Notes under the pieces: model-generated
Database searches by the model: none
What the model was told of the DNA's origin: nothing
Seen by the model: only the letters and a program-made list of their open reading frames with translations
Position numbers and translations under genes: made by a program
NCBI GenBank assembly: GCA_048263775.1
Contig: JBLXDU010000004.1
Span: 1 to 64,000, forward strand
DNA length: 64,000 bases
Source: UBA1479 sp048263775
Lineage (GTDB): Bacteria; Pseudomonadota; Alphaproteobacteria; Rhodospirillales; Casp-alpha2
Direction: 5' to 3'
Shown here: positions 34,311-42,486 of the stretch, piece after piece
How the letters are laid out: every line of letters begins with the position of its first letter
How positions within the stretch are numbered: the stretch's first letter is position 1

Positions 34311-34364
34311 GGCCGCCCGGCAAGGGGGGCACCAAACTCCGGAGCAGAACCCATTCGACATCCG

Positions 34365-34394
34365 TATCATCGGAACAAGAAAGGCGGGGCCGTT
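34365..34394 (+). repeat. terminator-associated direct repeat, copy 2
   Basis: Partner of 32668-32697 with 29 of 30 bases identical. It includes the left arm of the terminator behind the M81 gene. Confidence 0.75.
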
Positions 34395-34413
34395 GTCGGG
34401 CCCCACCTTTTTT
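34379..34413 (+). terminator. terminator between the M81 gene and the convergent small gene
   Basis: AAAGGCGGGGCC pairs with GGCCCCACCTTT (one mismatch) around a short loop, followed by TTTATT. The A-rich left flank makes it usable from both strands. Confidence 0.8.
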
Positions 34414-34435
34414 ATTGTCTGATCAATCGGCCCGC

Positions 34436-34729
34436 TTATTCAGCGGCAACCATGGTCCGGACCAGAAGCAGCAGGTCCTTGGCGTTATCGAACTGCTTTT
34501 CCTTGCAGCGCTGTTTTGCCAGCTCCATGACTTTCAGCAGGATTTCCTCGGACTTGCCTTCGACGGCTGGATTCTCGTCAACTGCTTGGGTCGTGTCCGT
34601 CATCACCTGAAGGCATTGCTTTTCATCCCGGATCTCTTGCGCGGATACAGGTGATGAAACCGCCACACCCAAGGCAATCGCCGCAAAGGCCACTGCCATA
34701 AGACCGAGCCGGCCGTTGAAATTAGACAT
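34436..34729 (-). CDS. small exported protein, function unknown
   Basis: Protein of 97 aa with a clear signal peptide (LMAVAFAAIALGVAVSSPVSA, cleavage VSA-QE). The mature part of about 67 residues is charged and helical, with two Cys (KQCLQVM and KQRCKEK) that could form a disulfide. No family recognised. GGAGG lies eight bases before the ATG. It is monocistronic; 239 bases upstream are AT-rich and contain no gene. Confidence 0.75.
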   Translation of the reverse strand: MSNFNGRLGLMAVAFAAIALGVAVSSPVSAQEIRDEKQCLQVMTDTTQAVDENPAVEGKSEEILLKVMELAKQRCKEKQFDNAKDLLLLVRTMVAAE

Positions 34730-34968
34730 TTCAAACCTCCGTTGGTTGGTTGATCGAACACGGGCCGCTCAGGCGCAAAAAAAATTCCCTGCCGAGTTGA
34801 CATGGAAAACTGCAGCTTAGCTTTATGCTGTGTAACCGGACCCGAGCATGTCCGTGTATTGACCGCGCCCGCAAAGCGCCGCCAAATTTTTAGCAATACC
34901 TAATATACCACATCGCCCGATACGCCACCACAAGACAAACCGAATGCCGTATCGCGTGAACGGGTCAA

Positions 34969-37155
34969 CTACGCCATGCGCAGGCCCGCGTTTTTCAGCG
35001 GAAAATCGCGGATGCGCTTGCCCGTGGCGGCGAAGATCGCGTTAAGCACGGCGGGGGCGGCCACGGCGATCGTCGGCTCGCCGACCCCGCCCCAGAACCC
35101 GCCCGACGGCATGACCAGGGCTTCGACCTTGGGCATGTCCTTCATGCGCATGACGTCGTAGGTATCGAAGTTCTGTTGTTCGACCCGGCCGTCCTTCACG
35201 GTGCATTCACCCATCAGCATGGCCGACAGGCCATAGACGAAGGACCCTTCGACCTGGGCCGCGATCTGCTGCGGGTTGACGGCATGGCCGGAATCCGTGG
35301 CCGCGACGATGCGGTGGATCTTCACCGTACCGTCGCCCGAAACCGAAACCTCGGCACAGGCGGCGACATAGCTGGCGAAGGCCGTACAATGGGCGAGGCC
35401 CCGGAACACGCCCTTGGCCGCCGGGGTGCCCCAGCCGGCCTTATCCGCCACGGCCTGCAGAACGGCCCGGCTTTTCGGATGGTCCTGCATGTATTTCAAG
35501 CGGAACGTAAGCGGGTCCTGGCCCGCGATATGAGCCAGTTCGTCCATGAAGCATTCCAGGTAGATGACGTTCTGGTTGGCGTTGACTCCGCGCCAGAAGC
35601 CCGGGCGCAGGTGCGGGTTGCGCATGGCGTGATCGACCTTGAGGGCGGGGAAACCATAGCTGATGGCGTGGTCGCCCTTGGGCGCCAGGCATTGGAAGGT
35701 GACCGGATCCATCCCGCCCTTGAGCCGGCCCGGCATGATGCCGGCCAGGATCGACTGTCCCGAGATGCGCACGCGCAGCCCCGTGATCTCACCCTGGTCG
35801 TCGAGCCCGGCCGTCAGCCGGCATTGCGTCACCGGATGGTAGGCGCCGTGGGTCATGTCCTCTTCCCGGGTCCACAGCAGTTTCACCGGCGTGCCCGGCA
35901 TCTGCTTGGCGATCATGACCGCTTGGCGCACGTAATCATGGACCGGGCCGGCACCCCGCCGTCCGAAACCGCCGCCCAGCAGCGTCTTGTAAACATCGCA
36001 TTTATCGGCGGGCAGGCCCGCCGCCGCCGCCGTGGCATCAAGGGCCGATTCCCCGTTCTGGGTCGGACACCAGACCTCGCAGCGGTCCGGCGTCCACAAG
36101 GCCGTAGCGTTCATGGGCTCCATGGTCGCGTGGTGCTGGAACGGATAGGAATAGGTCGCCTGCACCTGCTTGACCGACCCAGCGATGGCACGGTCGGCAT
36201 CTCCCACTTCGTTGGCGACGAAGGCGTCCTTGGCATCCAGGCCCTCGGCGACCATGGCCGCGATGTCGGCGCTGTCGACCTTGGCGTGGGGGCCTTCGTC
36301 CCATTCGATGGGCAGGGCGTCGATCGTCGTCTTGGCCTGCCACCATTTGTCGGCGATCACCGCGACGGCGTCGTCGCCGACGGCCACCACCTTCTTCACG
36401 CCGGGCATGCCCATCACTTTCGACGCGTCGAAGGATTTCAGCTTGGCCCCGAACAGGGGGTATTGACGGATCGCCGCGTTGAGCATGCCGGGCAGCTTCA
36501 GGTCCGTGCCGTAAACCTGCTTGCCGGTCAGCTTGTCGGCAGTGTCGAGACGCTTGAGCGGTTTGCCCGCGATGGTCCAATCCTTGGGATCCTTCAGGGC
36601 GACGGTCTCGGGCACCGGCAGCTTGGCGGCGGCCTCAGCTACCTTGCCGTAGGTCGTCGTGCGCCCCGAGGCCCCGTGGGTGATGACGCCCTTGGCGGTG
36701 GTGCAGTCGCCAGCGGCGACACCCCAGGCATTCGCCGCCGCCGTCATTAGCATCAGGCGCGCCGCGGCGCCGCCTTCGCGCACGTAATCGTGGGACCCCC
36801 GGATACCCCGGCTGCCGCCCGTGGCGAAGCTTTTCCACACCTTGCCGCGGGCCAGGTTGGTGCCCGGCGTGGGATATTCCGTGGTCACGCGGGCCCAGTC
36901 GCAATCCAGTTCCTCGGCGACCAATTGGGCAAGCCCCGTCAAGGTGCCCTGGCCCATTTCCGATCGCGCGATGCGGATGACCACGGTCTCGTCAGGGCGC
37001 ACCACGACCCAGGCGTTGATTTCATCCGTCTGTCCGGCCCCGGCCAGGGCGGCCCCGCCGCCGCTGCCCAAGGGCACGCGGAAGCCCAGGATCAGACCGG
37101 CGGACCCGGCCCCCGCCATGAAGGTGCGGCGCGAAACGTTCATCAATGTCGTCAT
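34969..37155 (-). CDS. molybdenum hydroxylase large subunit, IorB-type
   Basis: Xanthine dehydrogenase-family molybdopterin subunit of 728 aa. It begins with a Tat signal (SRRTFMAGAGSAGLILG), so the folded enzyme is exported. Aldehyde-oxidase-like domain hallmarks follow, including GGGFGRRG and the late GGFWGGVGEPTIA near the C-terminus, which carries the catalytic Glu. This subfamily (isoquinoline 1-oxidoreductase/aldehyde dehydrogenase type) lacks an FAD subunit and passes electrons to cytochromes. The [2Fe-2S] subunit is encoded 12 bases upstream. Substrate unknown, probably an aldehyde or N-heterocycle. Confidence 0.88.
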   Translation of the reverse strand: MTTLMNVSRRTFMAGAGSAGLILGFRVPLGSGGGAALAGAGQTDEINAWVVVRPDETVVIRIARSEMGQGTLTGLAQLVAEELDCDWARVTTEYPTPGTNLARGKVWKSFATGGSRGIRGSHDYVREGGAAARLMLMTAAANAWGVAAGDCTTAKGVITHGASGRTTTYGKVAEAAAKLPVPETVALKDPKDWTIAGKPLKRLDTADKLTGKQVYGTDLKLPGMLNAAIRQYPLFGAKLKSFDASKVMGMPGVKKVVAVGDDAVAVIADKWWQAKTTIDALPIEWDEGPHAKVDSADIAAMVAEGLDAKDAFVANEVGDADRAIAGSVKQVQATYSYPFQHHATMEPMNATALWTPDRCEVWCPTQNGESALDATAAAAGLPADKCDVYKTLLGGGFGRRGAGPVHDYVRQAVMIAKQMPGTPVKLLWTREEDMTHGAYHPVTQCRLTAGLDDQGEITGLRVRISGQSILAGIMPGRLKGGMDPVTFQCLAPKGDHAISYGFPALKVDHAMRNPHLRPGFWRGVNANQNVIYLECFMDELAHIAGQDPLTFRLKYMQDHPKSRAVLQAVADKAGWGTPAAKGVFRGLAHCTAFASYVAACAEVSVSGDGTVKIHRIVAATDSGHAVNPQQIAAQVEGSFVYGLSAMLMGECTVKDGRVEQQNFDTYDVMRMKDMPKVEALVMPSGGFWGGVGEPTIAVAAPAVLNAIFAATGKRIRDFPLKNAGLRMA

Positions 37156-37167
37156 GTCCGTTCCTCC

Positions 37168-37623
37168 CTACGCTTTCTGGCCGGCGGCCTGATGGATGCC
37201 GGCGCGCACGCGCTGGTAGGTGCCGCAGCGGCAGATGTTGGACATCTCGGCGTCGATATCGGCATCCGTGGGTTTCGGGTTCTTGGCCAGCAGTGCCGCC
37301 GCCGCCATGATCATGCCGGTCTGGCAGTAGCCGCATTGCGGCACGTCCAAATCCAACCAAGCCTTCTGCACGGGATGCGTGCCGTCCGGCGACAGGCCTT
37401 CGATGGTGACGATCTTGTCCGTCGCCGCGACGGCCTCCAACGGCAGAGCGCAGGACCTGACGGCCTCTCCGTTCACATGCACCGTGCAGGCGCCGCAGGC
37501 GGCGATGCCGCAGCCGTATTTCGCACCCGTCAGGTCCAGGTATTCACGCAACACCCACAACAGGGGCGTGGCGCCGTCGGCGTCGACCGTGACGGTCTTG
37601 CCGTTGACGTTGATGTTCGCCAT
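37168..37623 (-). CDS. [2Fe-2S] subunit of molybdenum hydroxylase, IorA-type
   Basis: Protein of 151 aa with both clusters of the family. The N-terminal plant-type ferredoxin motif is CGIAACGACTVHVNG plus a later Cys (RSCALPL); the C-terminal helical domain has CGYCQTGMIM and CRCGTYQRVR. The ATG at 37623 gives the standard MANINVNGKTVTVD start; the frame beyond it is unrelated. It has no signal peptide and is presumably exported with its Tat-bearing partner. Confidence 0.92.
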   Translation of the reverse strand: MANINVNGKTVTVDADGATPLLWVLREYLDLTGAKYGCGIAACGACTVHVNGEAVRSCALPLEAVAATDKIVTIEGLSPDGTHPVQKAWLDLDVPQCGYCQTGMIMAAAALLAKNPKPTDADIDAEMSNICRCGTYQRVRAGIHQAAGQKA

Positions 37624-37722
37624 GGGGCGATCCTCCGGAATTTGAGAATGAGATTGCCCTGATGTTCCGCCCGCGCGGATGAAATGTCTAATCACATTGT
37701 GATGACACGGTAAGCCCGGCGA

Positions 37723-39135
37723 TCAGCTTTCGTAGCGCGTGTTGCCGCGACGGTTGGTGTCGATGGGCAGGTCCATCAACAGCGGCTGATGGGCGCGCTG
37801 TGAGCAGTTCTTGCGCGGGCAGAGGTGGCAGTTGATGCCGATAGGCGCGAACAGCTCATCATCGCGGCTGTTGAAGGGGGCGGCATAGGCCAGGCGGTGG
37901 GCGTGTTTCAATTCGCAGCCCAGGGACAAGGCCAGGCGGCGGTCCTGGGTATCGCGCGAGAACACGGGCCGTTCTGTGGTGCGCGACATGGTGAAGAAGC
38001 GTTCCCCATCCGGCAGCTCCACGAACTGCGGGACAATAACGCCCGGCGTGCGGAACGAGGTATGAATGTTCCACACCGGACAAGCGCCGCCGTAATCGGC
38101 GATGTTGAATGAGGTCGAATTGAAGCGCTTGGTTACGTTGCCCGCCTTGTCCACGCGGAGGAAGAAAAACGGCACGCCCTTGGCGCCGTCGCGTTGCAGG
38201 GTCGTCAGGCGGTGGCAGACCTGTTCGAACGACACGCCGAAGGCGGCGGCCAGGCGGTCGACGTCATAGCGGGTTTCCTCCGCCGCCTCGAAGAACGGGC
38301 CGTAAGGCATGAGGAAGGCGGCCGCGAAATAGTTGGCAAGCTCGACATGGCAGCGCGCCACGGCGGTCTCGGAGCTGAGGGCGCTGCCGTCCGTGAGCTT
38401 TTCCAAAATCCCCGGCAATTCGACCAGACAGAGCACATGGGCCAACTGGAACACCCGGTTCTGATGATCCAGGGCTTCCGACAGATGGACCATCGACGTC
38501 GCCTCGTCGTGGATGCGCAGCGCCTGGCCCATGTCTTCGATTGACGCCGTGCGGACCTCGATCCCGTGCACCCGCATGAGTCGGCCCTTGAGCACCATGT
38601 AGACATCGTCGACCTCGCAGGGGGTGGCCGCGCGCAGGCGTTCCGCCGCCGCCTCCAGGTCTGGAAAATGGTTGGAATGGTCGCGGAAAAAATCGTGGAT
38701 GATGCGCTCCGGCGTCGACGACAACAGGTCCGCCGGCATCCCCTCGCTACCCAGCCGCATCATGTTCTCAAGCGCGTTGCGGTGGTTTCGGTAGAGATGC
38801 AGGAAGTGGTCAACCAGCCGGGGCGCGTGGTCGATTGCGGCCCGCAGTTCCTGAAGGTCGGGCTGGTCGCCGCCGAACAGCGGGTCCTGCAGCATGTTGC
38901 GCAGGTCGGCCAAGAGGGTCGATCCCTCGTCCTTGATCAGGTCGCGCCAGTCGACGCCGTAAGCGTCGGACAGGGACATCAGCATGGTCACGGACAGCGA
39001 GCGCTGATTGTTTTCCAGCAGGTTCACATAAGCGGTCGAAACGCCCAGCGCCGCCGCCATTTCCGCCTGGGTCTGGCCGTGCTCGCGGCGCAACTGGCGC
39101 AGCCGTGGCCCGACCAGGGTTTTGCGCATGCGCAT
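37723..39135 (-). CDS. XRE-family regulator with ImmA/IrrE-DUF2083 domains (ScfR/RamB type)
   Basis: Protein of 470 aa. An N-terminal helix-turn-helix (about residues 10-65, QTQAEMAAALGVSTAYVNLLENNQRSLS) is followed by an ImmA/IrrE-like middle. Its HExxH position reads HVELANYF, so the metalloprotease site is degenerate. The C-terminal DUF2083-like domain has CHLCPRKNC near residue 437. This is the short-chain fatty acyl regulator group controlling acetate or propionate metabolism through acyl-CoA sensing. acsA lies about 5 kb away; regulation of it is inference. The upstream gap is AT-rich (39140-39230). Confidence 0.85.
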   Translation of the reverse strand: MRMRKTLVGPRLRQLRREHGQTQAEMAAALGVSTAYVNLLENNQRSLSVTMLMSLSDAYGVDWRDLIKDEGSTLLADLRNMLQDPLFGGDQPDLQELRAAIDHAPRLVDHFLHLYRNHRNALENMMRLGSEGMPADLLSSTPERIIHDFFRDHSNHFPDLEAAAERLRAATPCEVDDVYMVLKGRLMRVHGIEVRTASIEDMGQALRIHDEATSMVHLSEALDHQNRVFQLAHVLCLVELPGILEKLTDGSALSSETAVARCHVELANYFAAAFLMPYGPFFEAAEETRYDVDRLAAAFGVSFEQVCHRLTTLQRDGAKGVPFFFLRVDKAGNVTKRFNSTSFNIADYGGACPVWNIHTSFRTPGVIVPQFVELPDGERFFTMSRTTERPVFSRDTQDRRLALSLGCELKHAHRLAYAAPFNSRDDELFAPIGINCHLCPRKNCSQRAHQPLLMDLPIDTNRRGNTRYES

Positions 39136-39321
39136 GACCGTGTTCCGCTCTTGGCTCAGATATTAACAAATTTACATTTAACTAAGAATGTTGCCAATAC
39201 AAATAACACATAAACCCGATAAATCGTGATTCCATGGTATACCAAGCGTAGGGTCTCGCCTGAAACATCGTCCTCTTGCAGGGGCGACGGTGGAAAGCAA
39301 AGACATCTGAGGAGACCCCAC

Positions 39322-40374
39322 ATGGCACATAACATTCTCATTCTTGGCGCTTCCTACGGCTCCCTGCTGGGCACCAAACTGTTGATGGCCGGCCACAACG
39401 TGACCCTGGTCTGCCGCGAGGAAACGGCCAAACTGATCAATGAAAAAGGCACGGAAGTGCGCATCCGCCTGAAGGGCGAGGACACGCACCGCACCTTCCG
39501 GTCCAAGGACCTGCCCGGGCGCCTGGACGCCCAGACGCCGGAAAACGTCGCCGCCGGGGCCTATGACCTGGTCGGCCTGGCCATGCAGGAACCGCAATAT
39601 TCCGCCCATTCGCTGCGCACCCTCTTGATCCGCATCGCCGACGCCGGCATCCCCTGTCTTTCGATCATGAACATGCCGCCGCTGCCGTTCCTTAAGCGCA
39701 TTCCCGGCCTGGATACGGGCAAGCTGGAAACCGCCTATACCAACCCCCGGGTCTGGGACCGCTTCGAGCCCGATTTGATGACGCTGTGCAGCCCCGATCC
39801 CCAGGCCTTCCGCCCGCCGGAAGAAGGGGCGAATGTCTTGCACGTGGGCCTGCCGACCAACTTCAAGGCCGCGCGCTTCGGCGACCGCGACGCCAACAAG
39901 CTGCTCGACCGCCTGGACGCGGACATCGCCGCCGTGCGGGTCGGCCGGTCGGACGTACCGGTCAAGTTGAAAGCCTTTGACTCGATTTTCGTACCGCTTG
40001 CGAAATGGTCAATGTTGCTGACCGGCAACTACCGCTGCGTGACGCGCGACGATGTGCGCCCGATCCGCGATGCGGTGCATGAAAACCTGGGCAAGTCGCG
40101 TATGATCTACCAACACGTGGACGCCATCGCCCGCAACCTGGGTGCCGATCCGGCCGACGCCGTGCCGTTCGAGAAATACGCCAATGCGGCGGAAAACTTG
40201 GCAAAGCCATCGTCCGTGGCCCGCGCCGTGGCCGCCGGATCACCGGTGATCGAGCGCGTCGACATGCTGGTTCAATTGATCGGCCGCTCGCTCGGCATGG
40301 CCAATCCCGAAATCGACGAAATCGTCGCCATCGTGGACGCGCGTCTGGCCCGGAACCAACGCCAATCCGCCTGA
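39322..40374 (+). CDS. ketopantoate reductase-like oxidoreductase
   Basis: NAD(P)-binding protein of 350 aa. The Rossmann start ILGASYGSLLGTKLLMAGHNVTL departs from the usual GxGxxG (Ala-Ser-Tyr-Gly). The C-terminal helical domain resembles 6-phosphogluconate dehydrogenase-C/ApbA folds, including the Lys in PVKLKAFDSIFVPLAKWSML. True PanE is usually near 300 aa, so another 2-oxo-acid or opine-type substrate is likely. GAGGAGA before the ATG supports the start at 39322. A terminator follows. Confidence 0.7.
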   Translation: MAHNILILGASYGSLLGTKLLMAGHNVTLVCREETAKLINEKGTEVRIRLKGEDTHRTFRSKDLPGRLDAQTPENVAAGAYDLVGLAMQEPQYSAHSLRTLLIRIADAGIPCLSIMNMPPLPFLKRIPGLDTGKLETAYTNPRVWDRFEPDLMTLCSPDPQAFRPPEEGANVLHVGLPTNFKAARFGDRDANKLLDRLDADIAAVRVGRSDVPVKLKAFDSIFVPLAKWSMLLTGNYRCVTRDDVRPIRDAVHENLGKSRMIYQHVDAIARNLGADPADAVPFEKYANAAENLAKPSSVARAVAAGSPVIERVDMLVQLIGRSLGMANPEIDEIVAIVDARLARNQRQSA

Positions 40375-40430
40375 CCGGCCCGCGCCCGGGACGGCGTTTT
40401 ACTCCGCATTCGTTTCCTTCCTCCTTGCAT

Positions 40431-40463
40431 GGGCGGAACCTTCGGGTTCCGCCCGTTTTCTTT
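40431..40463 (+). terminator. rho-independent terminator
   Basis: Perfect ten-pair stem GGGCGGAACC/GGTTCCGCCC with TTCG tetraloop and the tail GTTTTCTTTT. It ends the ketopantoate reductase-like gene and shows that the following gene must start after it. Confidence 0.9.
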
Positions 40464-40491
40464 TGCCCGCCGATCCACGCGCATTTTCCGC

Positions 40492-41646
40492 ATGAAAACC
40501 CGCCCCAATACGCGTATCAAAGCGGCACACCGCCCTATAATTTTAAATTCGACGTTGAATTGGATTGGTCCGTTGCATCCAATACACAAAGCAAAACCCA
40601 TAGCAGTCGGAGTGTTTCTCGTCCTGTTCGGGGCGCCCGCTTTCTATGCGGGCATGGTCCAACTGCTTGAGGCCTATGCCGCCACCGTTGCCCGCGATCA
40701 CATCGCCCAAGTGGACGGATCAACGCCGGATGAAAAAATCCTGACGCTCACCCGCGCGTATCACCGCCAATACATCGACAGCCTGGAAACACCGCCGACC
40801 GGCTTTGAGCGACGCCTTCATATGGTTCGCGGGTATCTGTCCAGCACGTTCCTGCCGGGCTTCATGCGCATGGACCCCGGAGTCGTCGAGTTTCTGTTTC
40901 TGACCGGAACAGGTGCCTGCGGCAATGCCAGCCGGGCGCTCGCCTTCGTTTTCCAGGTTATGGGTTACGACGCGCACCAGATAAATATCGTGTCCCCCAG
41001 CGAACATCACGCAGCCATGATCGCCCGCGACAAAACCGGCCGCGAAATGCTGATCGATCCATCCTACGGGTTCGTGCCGACCCGCAACGGACGCATCATC
41101 GGCCCCACGGATTATCAAAACGCGCTCCGATCCGGCGACAGCAGTGTCCAGACGGTGTTGCTTTCAACCCGCGCGAGTGACGCCTGGTACAAGACGCATT
41201 TCGCCATTGCGACCTTTGCCCCGCAGGATGCCCGGCATGTCATCAAGAATTTCCAGCATGTCCCCGAAACCGGGATCACCTTCGGTCGCGCGGACAACAG
41301 TTCTTCAGATGTCGATACGGCATCGAGCTTGGCACAAGCCACTCCATACTGGAGTTATCTGGGGCATCGGTTCGACAGAGGTTATATCCGCGAGTATTCG
41401 TTCGACCGGGCGGTAAAAGTTGTCTTCACCTTGACCGAACGGGCACAAGCCAAATTTGCAACCGCAAACCTGCGCCCCGCCATTGACGGCCGAAAGGTGG
41501 CGTTTAACGTCCCGAAGGGAGAGGCCCTTATCTTTCACGATGGTGCGGCACCCCGTGATTTCGTCACTTTGCGCAGCTATCAGGACGTTGACTTCGTCAC
41601 GATTACGCCCATGGACAGTTCACCGAAAACGCCTGTCGCCCATTGA
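40492..41646 (+). CDS. membrane-anchored transglutaminase-like protein
   Basis: About 384 aa with one N-terminal transmembrane helix (VGVFLVLFGAPAFYAGMV). A papain/transglutaminase-like triad can be drawn: Cys in GACGNASRALAF, His in EHHAAMI and Asp in LIDPSYGF, in that order and at normal spacing. The C-terminal 150 residues look beta-rich and are unrecognised. Start ATG at 40492; the frame open to 40429 would begin in the terminator stem. Bacterial relatives act as peptidases or cross-linkers in the periplasm; the function here is unknown. Confidence 0.6.
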   Translation: MKTRPNTRIKAAHRPIILNSTLNWIGPLHPIHKAKPIAVGVFLVLFGAPAFYAGMVQLLEAYAATVARDHIAQVDGSTPDEKILTLTRAYHRQYIDSLETPPTGFERRLHMVRGYLSSTFLPGFMRMDPGVVEFLFLTGTGACGNASRALAFVFQVMGYDAHQINIVSPSEHHAAMIARDKTGREMLIDPSYGFVPTRNGRIIGPTDYQNALRSGDSSVQTVLLSTRASDAWYKTHFAIATFAPQDARHVIKNFQHVPETGITFGRADNSSSDVDTASSLAQATPYWSYLGHRFDRGYIREYSFDRAVKVVFTLTERAQAKFATANLRPAIDGRKVAFNVPKGEALIFHDGAAPRDFVTLRSYQDVDFVTITPMDSSPKTPVAH

Positions 41647-41738
41647 TTTCCAGAGCCCCTTCGCGCATCGTCCGGGACCGCCCGGCGCCGAAGCCGGGCC
41701 CATCAGCAAAACAGCAAAAGACATAAAAGGGACGGAAC

Positions 41739-42467
41739 ATGACGAAAGACGCCATCGCCGAATTGCTGGACCCCACGGTCCTGCAGGTCGGAATCAACCT
41801 GGGCAACATCCTGCTGGTCACCGGCAAAAAAGCCAACGGGGACCCGGAAGGCATCGCCCCCGACATGGCCGCGGCCATCGCCGAAAAGCTGGGTATCGCG
41901 GTGAAGTTCAACACCTTCGCCACGCCGGGCGAGGTCGCCGACGCGGCGGAGCGCGGCGAATGGGACATCGGCTTGATCGCCATCGAGCCCAAGCGCGCCG
42001 AGGTCATCGATTTCTGCAATGCCTACGTGCAGATCGAGGCGACCTATCTGGTGCCCGATGCCTCACCGTTTCAGAAGGTCGAGGACGTGGACGCCCCCGG
42101 CGTGAAGATCGCCGTGTCGGAACGCGCGGCCTATGACCTCTATCTCACCCGCACCCTGAAGCACGCCGAACTCATCCGCGCCCAGGGTCTGCCGGGAGCA
42201 TTCGAGCTGTTCAAGCGGGAAAAACTGGACGCATTGGCGGGCCTGGTCCCGGCCTTGCGCGACAACGCCAAGGACATGCCGGGCACGCGCCTGCTGCCGG
42301 GCCGCTATACAGCCGTCAAACAGGCCATCGGTACCCGCCACGGCAAACCGGCGCTGAAGGCCGTGGTCCAGGCCTTCATCGCCGACGCGATTTCGAGCGG
42401 CAAGGTGCAGGGCCTGATCGACAAGCACGGCGTGACCGGCAAGCTGGCGGTCGCGACCGACGATTAA
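41739..42467 (+). CDS. family 3 solute-binding-like protein without signal peptide
   Basis: Protein of 242 aa with the two-lobe amino-acid-binding fold (GIAPDMAAAIAEKLGI, then GEWDIGLIAIEPKRAEVIDFCNAYV). It starts MTKDAIAELL with no hydrophobic leader, and an in-frame TAA at 41724-41726, fifteen bases upstream, rules out a longer start. It is thus probably cytosolic, unlike transporter receptors, and no permease or ATPase gene is adjacent. It may be a cyclohexadienyl-dehydratase-like enzyme or an intracellular ligand binder. Confidence 0.8.
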   Translation: MTKDAIAELLDPTVLQVGINLGNILLVTGKKANGDPEGIAPDMAAAIAEKLGIAVKFNTFATPGEVADAAERGEWDIGLIAIEPKRAEVIDFCNAYVQIEATYLVPDASPFQKVEDVDAPGVKIAVSERAAYDLYLTRTLKHAELIRAQGLPGAFELFKREKLDALAGLVPALRDNAKDMPGTRLLPGRYTAVKQAIGTRHGKPALKAVVQAFIADAISSGKVQGLIDKHGVTGKLAVATDD

Positions 42468-42486
42468 GCGGTGAGTCAGGGGGGCG

